Part shown: positions 17,497 to 25,669 of the stretch, piece by piece
How the letters are laid out: the number at the start of each line of letters is the position of its first letter
Numbering within the stretch: the stretch's first letter is position 1
Assembly (NCBI GenBank): GCA_031291035.1
Contig: JAISLI010000017.1
Coordinates: forward strand, 1-64,000
Reading direction: 5' to 3'
DNA from: Desulfovibrio sp.
GTDB lineage: Bacteria > Desulfobacterota > Desulfovibrionia > Desulfovibrionales > Desulfovibrionaceae
Length of the DNA: 64,000 bases
Made by a program: the position numbers and the translations under genes
Notes under the pieces: generated by a model
Databases searched by the model: none
What the model was told of the DNA's origin: nothing
What the model saw: only the letters and a program-made list of their open reading frames with translations

Positions 17497-17566
17497 TGCC
17501 GCGAAACAGGAGCAGGCGGGTTTTTCCCGCCGCAAGCGAACTGTTTCAAGCGTTACTTGTTATAGT
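17497..17566 (+). repeat. Intergenic repeat, copy 2 (direct repeat of 16731-16793)
   Basis: The first 63 bp match 16731-16793 with a single G-to-T change in the hairpin loop, in the same orientation and 766 bp away. The TAGAGC start of copy 1 is missing here. The two copies bracket the Doc toxin-antitoxin genes exactly, and the DUF3179 stop codon lies about 17 nt further on. Confidence 0.8.
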
Positions 17567-17582
17567 GTCCAGAATTTTTCCT

Positions 17583-18749
17583 TCATCTCCGCGGGTTACT
17601 GTTTTCAACAGAGCTTTCGGCGCCCGGGGGAGTGAGCTGAAGCAGCTCGGCCGGCACTTCGCCGGGGCCGGGTATGACAAAGGTTTCCGGATTCATGCTG
17701 GCCCAGGCAAACCACATTGAATAGTAGCCGTAAAGCTGTTTCATGGAAGCGCCCTGCATGTTGCCTTCCAGGGCCTTGCCGGTTGCCGGATCCCAGACGC
17801 TGCGCGTGGCGAGATCAACGAGCCTGCCGTACCGGCTGACGAATAAAAAAGGCTCCGTCCATATTTTGCGGTCAAAAATGCGCACGACATCCAGTTTTTG
17901 ATCGTAGGCGGCCAGCAGGGCCGAAGGACCAAGAAAAAAATTGACCGCCCCGCGTTGTTTGACGTAGTCGATATCGACAGCCAGCAAAAAATTCTCGTAT
18001 TCCATGCAGAGCATCGGCGTTTTTTTCGGGAACCGTTTGTCCGGACGCTGGATGGGATAAACCAGAATATCATTATCGTAATAGGTGCCTTTTTTCATAT
18101 AATTGCCGTAAGGATCACGGCCGTACGGCCTGTTGCCGGGCGGCAGGGCAAGCACCCGCGCGTCGGGAAAGGATCTGCTCGCCGGCCCCCATGTTGTCCA
18201 GAAAACCGGCAATATCGACATGCCCCGGCCAAGCAGGGGGCCGTCGAAAGCCATGCCTGTTTCCTGAAGCCAGAGGCTGCCGGAATTGCGGTCGATCAAT
18301 ACGCTGTTGCCGTCGTAAAGACGTCCTTCCAGATCGAAAATAAGGTTGATTCCCTGCATGGAGGCGTTGTAGGCCATGAGGGTTCCGGTTATGGGGCAAT
18401 AGGTGATCGCGTAGGCGACATCGTTGATAACCTCGTTGACAACCTGATGCCACGCCATGATGTATTGGGGATAGATGCGCGGCCCGTCCGGCAGCATGAC
18501 GACAAATACGGGATCGCCGCGACTCATGTTCAAATCCGCGTCCTGAACGCGGTCATAGCGCGGACGGTAGAGCGCGGGTATAGCCCCGTAGCCGACATTG
18601 GTCTGCACCAGCTTTTTTGTGACGGCGGCAAGTTGCTCCAAATTTTTTGGCCTGGCATGGGCAGGTCCCGGCCCCGAAAGGATGAAAGACAGCGCCAGGA
18701 TGGTGCAGGCAGTAAATAATCGGCTTTGGTTCCGGGGAGATGTCGTCAT
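17583..18749 (-). CDS. DUF3179 domain protein, exported
   Basis: A 388-residue protein with a signal peptide (LFTACTILALSFILSGPGPAHA) and the DUF3179 hallmarks: a YPQYIMAWHQVVNEVI segment followed by YCPITGTLMAYN (near residues 115-128). The role of the family is not established; it lies outside the cytoplasm and carries a conserved Cys in the YCP motif. It is the last gene of the minus-strand run that begins with the ABC importer, 6 nt after the RmlD-like gene, so it is probably cotranscribed. Confidence 0.85.
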   Translation of the reverse strand: MTTSPRNQSRLFTACTILALSFILSGPGPAHARPKNLEQLAAVTKKLVQTNVGYGAIPALYRPRYDRVQDADLNMSRGDPVFVVMLPDGPRIYPQYIMAWHQVVNEVINDVAYAITYCPITGTLMAYNASMQGINLIFDLEGRLYDGNSVLIDRNSGSLWLQETGMAFDGPLLGRGMSILPVFWTTWGPASRSFPDARVLALPPGNRPYGRDPYGNYMKKGTYYDNDILVYPIQRPDKRFPKKTPMLCMEYENFLLAVDIDYVKQRGAVNFFLGPSALLAAYDQKLDVVRIFDRKIWTEPFLFVSRYGRLVDLATRSVWDPATGKALEGNMQGASMKQLYGYYSMWFAWASMNPETFVIPGPGEVPAELLQLTPPGAESSVENSNPRR

Positions 18750-18755
18750 CTGGTG

Positions 18756-19643
18756 TCAGAAACTGCTGTAAAGATAATCCCGCAGGGCCTGGGGCCACGG
18801 ACGGGGGGGCTGCCCCAGGGAATTGCCCAATTTTGTCACATCCAGCACGGACCAAGCGGGGCGCCTGGCTTTTTGCGGCCACTGCCCGGAGGAAACAGGT
18901 ATGACCTGGCATCGGCTTCCGGCGAGGGCAAGCGTTTCAGCGGCAAGCTCAGCCCAGTTGGCGTGTCCGCTGTTGACGGTGTGCCAAAGTCCGGCGGCCC
19001 GTTTTTCCGCCAGGGCGGCGCTCCACCGGGCTAAATCCAGAGTGTAGGTGGGCGAGCCCGTCTGGTCAAAAACAACCTGTACCGTATCCGCGGCGCGGCT
19101 TTTGGCAAGGATGGTTTCCACAAAATTTTTGCGTCCGGGCCCAAAAAGCCAGGCTGTGCGCAACACGCAGGCGCTGCCCGGCAAAAGCCCGAGTACCGCC
19201 TGTTCCCCGGCGAGTTTTGTTTCGCCGTAAACCGAAGCGGGTTTGGGGGTGTCCTCCTCCCGCCAGGGAGCGCGTTCCTGCCCGGAAAAAACGAAATCCG
19301 TGCTGTAATGCACGAGATGGCCCTGCCCGATTGATTTGAGTATGCGGGCAAGGGCATCCGGCAGTGTGCAGTTCAAGAGCCGGGCTTGCTCGGGGTGCTC
19401 TTCGGCGTCATCCACTCGTGTCCAGGCCACGGCGTTGAACACCACATCCGCCGCGCTTCTGGCGAGGCGCCGCGTAAGAAAGGCGATATCCGTCAGGTTG
19501 CCGTCCGTCCGTCCCAGGCTTTCCACCTGCCAGCCCCGTCCGGCGAGTACCTTCACGAGGGCCTGCCCCAGAAGGCCCGTTGCGCCGCCCAGAACCAGCG
19601 CCTTCGGCGTGGCGGTTTTTTGTCGTGCGCGGGGTTTTGACAT
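18756..19643 (-). CDS. RmlD-like NAD(P)-dependent sugar nucleotide reductase
   Basis: A 295-residue extended SDR resembling dTDP-4-dehydrorhamnose reductase. It has the nucleotide motif GGATGLLGQAL near residue 15, a VVFNAVAWTRVDDAE segment, HYSTDFVFSG and the catalytic YGETK near residue 140. No other rhamnose gene (rmlA, rmlB or rmlC) is nearby, so the exact substrate is uncertain. ATG at 19643 gives a normal length; upstream residues belong to the overlapping ABC gene. It follows the ATPase gene by 26 nt, an odd neighbour for an importer. Confidence 0.85.
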   Translation of the reverse strand: MSKPRARQKTATPKALVLGGATGLLGQALVKVLAGRGWQVESLGRTDGNLTDIAFLTRRLARSAADVVFNAVAWTRVDDAEEHPEQARLLNCTLPDALARILKSIGQGHLVHYSTDFVFSGQERAPWREEDTPKPASVYGETKLAGEQAVLGLLPGSACVLRTAWLFGPGRKNFVETILAKSRAADTVQVVFDQTGSPTYTLDLARWSAALAEKRAAGLWHTVNSGHANWAELAAETLALAGSRCQVIPVSSGQWPQKARRPAWSVLDVTKLGNSLGQPPRPWPQALRDYLYSSF

Positions 19644-19669
19644 GGCTTTCGGGCAGGCTGAAAATTTAT

Positions 19670-20731
19670 TCAGGCGTTCTCGCCAAACCAGTACGGCTTG
19701 AGCAGCAACACGCCACATGTTTCTCCGACTTCGGGGCCGGGAACGCGGCGGTTTTTCTGTATGCGCAGCTCCTGGCCGCCTGCGGTGAGCTGATAATCAA
19801 CAATTTCCCCCAGAAAGGACTTGCGCGTGACAGTGGCCGTAAAATGGCCTTCCGTGCTGAAATCAATTTCCGAAGGGCGGGTTGCCAGCGACAACGGCCC
19901 GGCGTCACGCAGTTCGCCCGGCGGCGCAAGCGCCTCCGGCAGGGGGCGCTGTCCGTCAAGGCTGGCCGTGCCGTCGGGCAGCGGGTTCACGGAGAGAAAA
20001 TTGTGCAGGCCGATGAAGCTGAAGACAAATTTGTTGGCCGGCTTGTTGTAGATATTCAGGGGGCTGTCAATCTGCTGCACGACGCCCTGCTTCATTACGA
20101 GAATACGGTCGGAGAGCGCCATGGCTTCGGACTGATCATGGGTGACATAGATGATGGAGAAGCCGTATTTGCGCTGCAGGTCTTTAATCTCGAAGCGCAT
20201 TTCCTCGCGCAGATGCGGGTCAAGGCTGGAGAGCGGCTCGTCCAGCAGCATGACGTCGGGGTTGATCGCCAGCGCGCGCGCCAGAGCGACCCGCTGCTTG
20301 CCTCCGCCGGAGAGGTTTTCCGGGCTGTCCTGGGCCGATTTCAGAAGATTTGTCGATGTGAGCGCGTCTTGTGTGCGGGCGGCGATTTCCGCGGCCGACA
20401 GCTTGCGTATGCGCAGGGGAAAGGCCACATTTTCGTAGACGGAGAGATGGGGCCACACGGCAAAAGCCTGAAAAACCATACCGAAGTCACGCTTTTCCGG
20501 CGGAAGATAAAAATTGCGGGTGCGCGAGGAGAGCAGACGCCCGCCGACGCGTATTTCTCCCTCGTCCAGATCCTCAAAACCGGCCACCATGCGCAGTGTT
20601 GTGGTTTTGCCGCAGCCGGAGGGACCGAGCATGGAAAAGCATTCGCCTTTTTCTATGGCGAGGTTGAGGCTGTTTACAGCCGTCACGCGGCCGAAACGCT
20701 TGGTGACATTTGTCAGGCGCACATAGGACAT
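19670..20731 (-). CDS. ABC importer ATPase, second copy (FbpC/PotA type)
   Basis: A 353-residue ATPase with Walker A GPSGCGKTT near residue 36, the Q-loop, signature NLSGGGKQRVALARAL (Gly instead of the usual Gln after SGG), Walker B DVMLLDEPLSSLD and a C-terminal TOBE-type domain. It would power the importer encoded upstream. It is the second ATPase in the same operon; the first is at 22421-23524. The two share the overall plan but differ clearly in sequence, so this is not a recent duplication. It begins 1 nt after the permease stop. Confidence 0.92.
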   Translation of the reverse strand: MSYVRLTNVTKRFGRVTAVNSLNLAIEKGECFSMLGPSGCGKTTTLRMVAGFEDLDEGEIRVGGRLLSSRTRNFYLPPEKRDFGMVFQAFAVWPHLSVYENVAFPLRIRKLSAAEIAARTQDALTSTNLLKSAQDSPENLSGGGKQRVALARALAINPDVMLLDEPLSSLDPHLREEMRFEIKDLQRKYGFSIIYVTHDQSEAMALSDRILVMKQGVVQQIDSPLNIYNKPANKFVFSFIGLHNFLSVNPLPDGTASLDGQRPLPEALAPPGELRDAGPLSLATRPSEIDFSTEGHFTATVTRKSFLGEIVDYQLTAGGQELRIQKNRRVPGPEVGETCGVLLLKPYWFGENA

Positions 20732-20732
20732 A

Positions 20733-22424
20733 TCAGCCCTGATATTTCGCGCTTACGCGGTTGATGATGGTCTGCCCGGTAATGATGAGCAGCAGGGCAA
20801 TACCCGCCAGCGCCGCCGAGAAGACGGTCTCGCCGTCCTCGTTCAGGGTGTAAATCGCGACGCCGATGGTACGCGTCGTCGGCGCGTAGAGCATGATGGA
20901 AACCGTCAGTTCCCGCAGCGACGGCAGAAAGATGAGAAAAAAGGCCGCCAGCATTCCCGGCCGCACCAGCGGCAGCACGATATCCCTCAAGGTCTGCCAC
21001 ATGCCGGCTCCGCAGGCGCGGGCCGCCTCCATGAGCGAATCGTGTACCTGCTCCAGAGCCGCGGAATTGGCTTTGAGCGAAAAGGCCATATAGCGGGCTA
21101 TGTAGGCCACCAGAATAATCCACACGGTATTGTACAGGTTCACGCCGTATTTGCCGCTCCAGGCGAGAATAACGCCAAGGGCGATGACGGAACCGGGCAC
21201 GGAAAACGGCAGCATGCCGAGAAATTCCAGAAAGCCTTTGCCCCGCACTTTCATTTTGACGATGACGTAGGAAATCATTACGCCGGCGAACATGGTGATA
21301 AACGCGGCGGCCAGCCCCAGGGTGACGCTGTTCAAAATGGCGTCTTTGGTTACCTGGTACTCAAAAAGAATGAACTTGTAGTTGGCCAGCGAGAGATTTT
21401 CCGACACAAAGGGCAGGCCGTAAGTCTTCAGGCCGCCCACAAGAAAGATTACCGCCGTCGGCAGCACTATGGTAACACCGATGTACAGCACGCAAAAGCC
21501 GAGCATGGGCCAGCGCAGGGCGCGCAATTTGAGCTCCACCGGTCTGAAGCTCTTTCCGGCAATAATCTGGTAACGGCCGCGTCCGAGTACCTTGCCCTGC
21601 AGCCAGATGATGAAGGCGGCCGAGATGACAAGCACCGAGGCCAGTACCGTGCCGGTGCGTATGGAGGCGAAACTGCCCGCGCTCTGGTGGATGCGCTCGT
21701 AAATGAGCGTGGGGATGTTGTAGATGCCGTTTTCTATGCCAAGTACCGCCACCGTGCCGAAATGGGCCATGGAATAGAGCATGATGAGCAGCGCCCCGGA
21801 AAGAATGCTCGGCAATACCAGCGGAATGGTGATTCTGCGGGTGATGGTGAACAGCCCGGCCCCGGAGATGCGCGCGGCTTCCTCCAGCGTGGGATCCATG
21901 CGTTCCAGCGCGCCGCATACCTGGATAAAGACAAAGGGAAAGAGGTACATCACCTCCACGGCCACGATTCCGAGATAGCTGTAAATATTGAATACAGGGG
22001 CTTCGAGTCCGAAGACGTCCATAAAAAGACGGTTTATATAGCCGGCTCTCGGGGAGAGCAGCATTTTCCAGGCGAGTGCGCCGATAAACGAAGGCAGCAT
22101 GAAGGGAACAAGAAACATGCCCCGCATGAATTTTTTAAAGGGTAAATCCGTGCGCGTCACAAGCCAGGCAAAAAATGTTCCCACAACGGTGCTGCCGAGC
22201 GTTGTGCCTGAGGCGATGATAAGGGAGTTGAGCAGCGCCTGATAGGTGTCCGGCTCGCGCAGCACGGCAAAGACATCGACGATGTTGAATTTGCCCTCGG
22301 CCCAGAAGGCGTTCAAAAAGATGAGCAGCACGGGCACCGCGACAACAATGACGAGTATGGCTATGGACAAGCCGAGAATGAAATGGGCGGCGTCCAGATC
22401 GTTTTTTTTCGCGAGCGCGCTCAT
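20733..22424 (-). CDS. ABC importer permease, fused two-domain FbpB type
   Basis: A 563-residue inner-membrane protein with two copies of the binding-protein-dependent transport domain, giving about 12 transmembrane helices. Each half has an EAA-type loop for ATPase contact: LEEAARISGAG near residue 190 and MEAARACGAG near residue 470. Fused permeases of this kind occur in ferric iron (FbpB/SfuB) and 2-aminoethylphosphonate systems. Its start overlaps the upstream ATPase stop by 4 nt (ATGA) and it is followed by a second ATPase. Confidence 0.92.
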   Translation of the reverse strand: MSALAKKNDLDAAHFILGLSIAILVIVVAVPVLLIFLNAFWAEGKFNIVDVFAVLREPDTYQALLNSLIIASGTTLGSTVVGTFFAWLVTRTDLPFKKFMRGMFLVPFMLPSFIGALAWKMLLSPRAGYINRLFMDVFGLEAPVFNIYSYLGIVAVEVMYLFPFVFIQVCGALERMDPTLEEAARISGAGLFTITRRITIPLVLPSILSGALLIMLYSMAHFGTVAVLGIENGIYNIPTLIYERIHQSAGSFASIRTGTVLASVLVISAAFIIWLQGKVLGRGRYQIIAGKSFRPVELKLRALRWPMLGFCVLYIGVTIVLPTAVIFLVGGLKTYGLPFVSENLSLANYKFILFEYQVTKDAILNSVTLGLAAAFITMFAGVMISYVIVKMKVRGKGFLEFLGMLPFSVPGSVIALGVILAWSGKYGVNLYNTVWIILVAYIARYMAFSLKANSAALEQVHDSLMEAARACGAGMWQTLRDIVLPLVRPGMLAAFFLIFLPSLRELTVSIMLYAPTTRTIGVAIYTLNEDGETVFSAALAGIALLLIITGQTIINRVSAKYQG

Positions 22425-23524
22425 GCGCCGGCTCCCTTCCCGGCCGTGTCGGACGCGTCAAACCAGTGCAGATTGCGAAAACGGAGTACGCAGGGGTCTC
22501 CTTCCCGAAACATGCGGTCCCTGTCCAGAGCCTCATGGGTGTCCACGCTGGCGCGCAAGGTGTTGCCGTCCACATCAATCAGATAGTCCATTACCGGCCC
22601 GAGAAAACTTGCCCGGCGTACCGTGCCGCGCAGGCAGGGCGCGCCGTCAGGGCTTTCGCGGTCAATGAGCACGTCGGATGGACGAAATCCGGCCAGTCTG
22701 CGCGCGCCGTCAGGGCAGGCTCCCGGTTCAACGGGGAAAATCTGGCGGCCGACAAGGCATGCTTTGCCCTCGCCCCGCGCCGGCAACAGGTTGGCCACTC
22801 CCATGAAGTTGAAGACAAAGAGATCGGCGGGATGCTCAAAAATTTCCGGCGGTGTTCCTGTCTGGCGCAGGATTCCGTTTTCGTCCAGGATGGCAAGCCT
22901 GTCGGAAAGGGCCAGGGCGATTTCCTGATCGTGCGTGACATAGAGGACGGTAATGTCGAGCTTGCGCTGTAATTCTCTGATTTCAAAACGCATTTCTTCA
23001 CGCAGATTGGCATCCAGATTGGAGAGAGGTTCGTCCAGCAGCAAAAGCGCGGGCCGGGCCACAAGCGCCCGGGCGAGCGCCACCCGCTGCTGCTGGCCGC
23101 CGGAAAGCTCGGAAGGCAAACGGTTTTCCAGGCCGGTCATATTCACCAGAGCCACGCTTTCCAGCACCCTGTCGCGCACGGACTGCTTCGGCAGGCCGGC
23201 AAGTTTGAGCGGATAGGCCACATTGTCAAAGACGCTCAGGTGCGGCCACACGGCGTAATCCTGAAACACAACGCCGAGGCCGCGCCGTTCCGGGGGCAAG
23301 TGTGTGCCGTTGTCCGCCCTGGCCACGACCGTCTCGCCGATGCGGATTGCGCCGGAATCCGGCGTTTCAAACCCGGCTATAAGACGCAGAAGAACCGTTT
23401 TGCCGCAACCGGAAGGACCGAGCAGAGTGAAGCACTCCCCGTGCTCAATCCTCAACGAAAAATAGTCGAGAACCTGATGTTTCCCATAGCGTTTCGATAC
23501 GCTTTCCACAAGGATTGTCGCCAT
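22421..23524 (-). CDS. ABC importer ATPase, first copy (FbpC type)
   Basis: A 367-residue ATPase with Walker A GPSGCGKTVLLR, signature ELSGGQQQRVALARAL, Walker B LLLLDEPLSNLD and the H-loop YVTHDQEIALALSD, followed by a regulatory TOBE-like tail. GTG at 23527 directly before the ATG is an alternative start. It sits between the solute-binding protein gene (118 nt upstream) and the permease (4-nt overlap). It is the expected motor of the importer; why a second ATPase follows the permease is unclear. Confidence 0.92.
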   Translation of the reverse strand: MATILVESVSKRYGKHQVLDYFSLRIEHGECFTLLGPSGCGKTVLLRLIAGFETPDSGAIRIGETVVARADNGTHLPPERRGLGVVFQDYAVWPHLSVFDNVAYPLKLAGLPKQSVRDRVLESVALVNMTGLENRLPSELSGGQQQRVALARALVARPALLLLDEPLSNLDANLREEMRFEIRELQRKLDITVLYVTHDQEIALALSDRLAILDENGILRQTGTPPEIFEHPADLFVFNFMGVANLLPARGEGKACLVGRQIFPVEPGACPDGARRLAGFRPSDVLIDRESPDGAPCLRGTVRRASFLGPVMDYLIDVDGNTLRASVDTHEALDRDRMFREGDPCVLRFRNLHWFDASDTAGKGAGA

Positions 23525-23642
23525 CACTCACCCGGTTCGCCTCAATCCGCTACAGAGCAAATCCGACCGCATTCGCCTCGCGACAGCGCGTGAAAAATGT
23601 GGCCGGATGCCGCGGCAGTGGCTTCAAAGCCGTTGCCGCTGA

Positions 23643-24641
23643 CTATTTTTTCTGCAGTATTTCCACAAATTTTTTCACAGTCGCCTCTTTTTGGGCCATC
23701 ATCTCAAGATAATTTATCCCGATGGAACGCTTCAGGGCTTCGTCCGGTTTCGGCAGCCCGAATTTTTGCGGAATGGCGACATCATTGCGAACCGGCAAGG
23801 TGCCTTCCTCGGCGATAATCGTCTGCGCTTCCCGGGAAAGAAGGTAGTCCACAAACTTCCGGGCGGCGTCCGGGTTCCCGGTGCCTTTGATGATGGCCAC
23901 AGGACTCGGCGCTATGAGCATTTCCGGCGGATAGGCAAGCGCCATCGTGGCCCCTTTGGAAATTTTGTCGTTGGCTATGTAGTCCACCGCAAGCGAGGCA
24001 ACAAGCTCGCCCGATGCCGTATCGTCTATCACCTGTCCGGAACCTTTGCCTATTCTGGCTTTGTTGGCGGCCAGTTTTTCAAAAAATTCCCAGCCGAACT
24101 GCTTGCCGAGCAGGGCCACGCTCATGTAGGCCGTGCCGGAAAGGGCCGGGTTGGCAATGCCGAAAGCGCCTTTGTAGGCCGGTCCGAACAGATCCTGCCA
24201 GGCGCTGGGGGCACTCCTGATAAAGCGCGTATTGTAGGCTATGCCAAGCGTGCCCAGGCGCGCGGCGGTAAAGTGGCCGTCGTAATCTGCGAAGGGGTTG
24301 AGGAAGGCGGGTTCCCCGGTCACCGGAGAGACATATTTCTCCAGCTTGCCCTTTTGCTGCATGTCATAAAAATCCGGCACCTCGCTCGTCCAGAGCACAT
24401 CGGCCAGGATTTTGCCGCTCTCGCCCTCGGCGGCGATTTTGGCCATGAGTTTGCCCGCGCCGGCCGACTGGTAATCCATCCTGACGTCGGGATGCTTTTT
24501 GACAAAGCCGTCCCTGAGTCTGCCGATAAGGGATTCCTTCATGGAAGTGTAGACGATGAGCGACTGCTCCGCGACAGCGCTGCCGGCGAATCCCAAAAAG
24601 AATACCGTTGCGAATATGAACATGGCAAAACGGATACGCAT
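23643..24641 (-). CDS. AfuA/FbpA-type periplasmic solute-binding protein
   Basis: A 332-residue exported protein with a clear signal peptide (FIFATVFFLGFAGSAVA) and the class II binding-protein fold: YTSMKESLIGRLRDGF near the N-terminus and APSPVAIIKGTGNPDAARKF later on. The family includes ferric iron, phosphonate and sugar phosphate binders. I cannot see the adjacent Tyr-Tyr pair that binds iron in classical FbpA, so iron is not proven. ATG at 24641 follows AGGAG. It is the first gene of the importer operon. The 24642-24873 upstream region holds no gene and no clear operator. Confidence 0.88.
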   Translation of the reverse strand: MRIRFAMFIFATVFFLGFAGSAVAEQSLIVYTSMKESLIGRLRDGFVKKHPDVRMDYQSAGAGKLMAKIAAEGESGKILADVLWTSEVPDFYDMQQKGKLEKYVSPVTGEPAFLNPFADYDGHFTAARLGTLGIAYNTRFIRSAPSAWQDLFGPAYKGAFGIANPALSGTAYMSVALLGKQFGWEFFEKLAANKARIGKGSGQVIDDTASGELVASLAVDYIANDKISKGATMALAYPPEMLIAPSPVAIIKGTGNPDAARKFVDYLLSREAQTIIAEEGTLPVRNDVAIPQKFGLPKPDEALKRSIGINYLEMMAQKEATVKKFVEILQKK

Positions 24642-24873
24642 GATCGACTCCTGTTGTCTTGCGGCACAATATCGGAAAAAGATGCGCCGCATGGGCCGGC
24701 ACCCGTCAACCCCGCACATTCCGTGAAAACTGCTCTTATTTTTCGCGGAAGTCAATCACTCTTTTCCGTCCCGGCGGCGAAACATTCGGCCGATTCGCGT
24801 TCCCGCCGGAGTAAGGATTTTGCGATCCTGCCGATTGGGTACTCACCGGCCTGGGAACCCTGAGCCACCACGC

Positions 24874-25020
24874 TAGAGCGTTTTAACTTTCATTTTATAT
24901 AGAAGAAGTTTAGACTCATGAGATGAAAACAGCAAGCCCCGAAATCCGTGCTCTCGTCGCCAAGGCATATACTTCCGGCATCGCAACAAGAAGGCAATCA
25001 GCTGAAATTTTTGGATATTA
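24874..25020 (+). mobile_element. IS630 left end with N-terminal transposase fragment
   Basis: The first 19 bases repeat exactly the terminal repeat of the element at 15572. A start codon at 24923 encodes MKTASPEIRALVAKAYTSG and continues to IFGY, the usual N-terminal helix-turn-helix of IS630 transposases. Reading stops near 25020 where another element is inserted. No C-terminal half or right end follows, so the element has lost most of its length. Confidence 0.75.
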
Positions 25021-25578
25021 TACTATTTCCTATTTTCAATGCAATAAATACTTGCATCCGCAGAGGCTTTTTAGGAACTGCCGACCTGCCTTTTGTAAAT
25101 GTTCCTGAATGGAGTCCATTGCGCTGTCGTGTTAATACCAAGAGTTATTCCGAACTTTTTGTAAATTGCGTGGCGCAAGCGTTCCAGAGTCCAATGAACC
25201 GCTTGTCCATCTGGTGAGGTACACCTATCAACCCAAGAAAGTACTGTGGCCTTTTGTTCCGCATTGAGTTTGGAATTTTTATATGTACGCCTCTTAGGAT
25301 AGAGTCCCTCAACTCCTTCTTTGTGATAGGCCTTGACCCACCTCCATATAGTTTCCCCGGCAACGCCCAGCACAAGGGACACAGTCCGAACAGGTAATTT
25401 CGCCACTGCCGCAATCGCTCCAAGTTTTTCGCAGACCTTGTGATGATCCAAAACTTCCAGATCAGATTGCGCATGTTTCGCCAATTCAGCCAAATAACTC
25501 GATTTGGGTCTTGCCATATACACTTCCTCCCAAGCCGGGGATAGCATATATTAATTACATTATAAATAGGAAATAGTA
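25021..25578. mobile_element. Second IS630-like deletion derivative, 558 bp, 15-bp perfect inverted repeats
   Basis: TACTATTTCCTATTT at 25021-25035 is exactly complementary to 25564-25578, and similarity continues inward for about 15 more bases. Both ends carry TA, consistent with TA target duplication. The only gene inside encodes just the DNA-binding half of a transposase. The element is nested in the older IS630 fragment that starts at 24874. Confidence 0.75.
25071..25517 (-). pseudogene. IS630-type transposase, N-terminal DNA-binding half only
   Basis: 148 residues starting MARPKSSYLAELAKHAQ, with a ribosome site. Two helix-turn-helix units are visible: VSLVLGVAGETIWRWVKAYH near residues 50-70 and a winged-helix type WTLERLRHAIYKKFGITLG near 110-130. 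After INTTAQW the sequence leaves the family and ends within 15 residues, just before the inverted repeat. The DDE catalytic domain is absent. It could still bind the element's ends and act as an inhibitor, but that is speculation. Confidence 0.65.
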
Positions 25579-25669
25579 TGACGGGTTACGTCGTTCATTC
25601 GATTACCCCGCTCCTGACTTGATTCCCCTTGCGGGATTCAAATCCACTGTTTATCATGCCGCGCAATGA
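25577..25669 (+). pseudogene. Possible 3' remnant of the gene that preceded the RND pump
   Basis: From the edge of the IS element a frame stays open for about 30 codons (ending [13 protein letters not shown]) and stops with TGA at 25667-25669, overlapping the pump start as ATGA. The pump has no Shine-Dalgarno site of its own, which fits translation coupled to this vanished gene. In most RND operons that gene encodes the periplasmic adaptor or a partner pump. I cannot identify the family from so short a piece. Confidence 0.35.

Noticed and set aside
25628..25650. A tRNA T-loop-like stretch (GGATTCAAATCC) before the RND gene.
   Set aside because: The flanking stem does not pair and no acceptor or anticodon arms exist.
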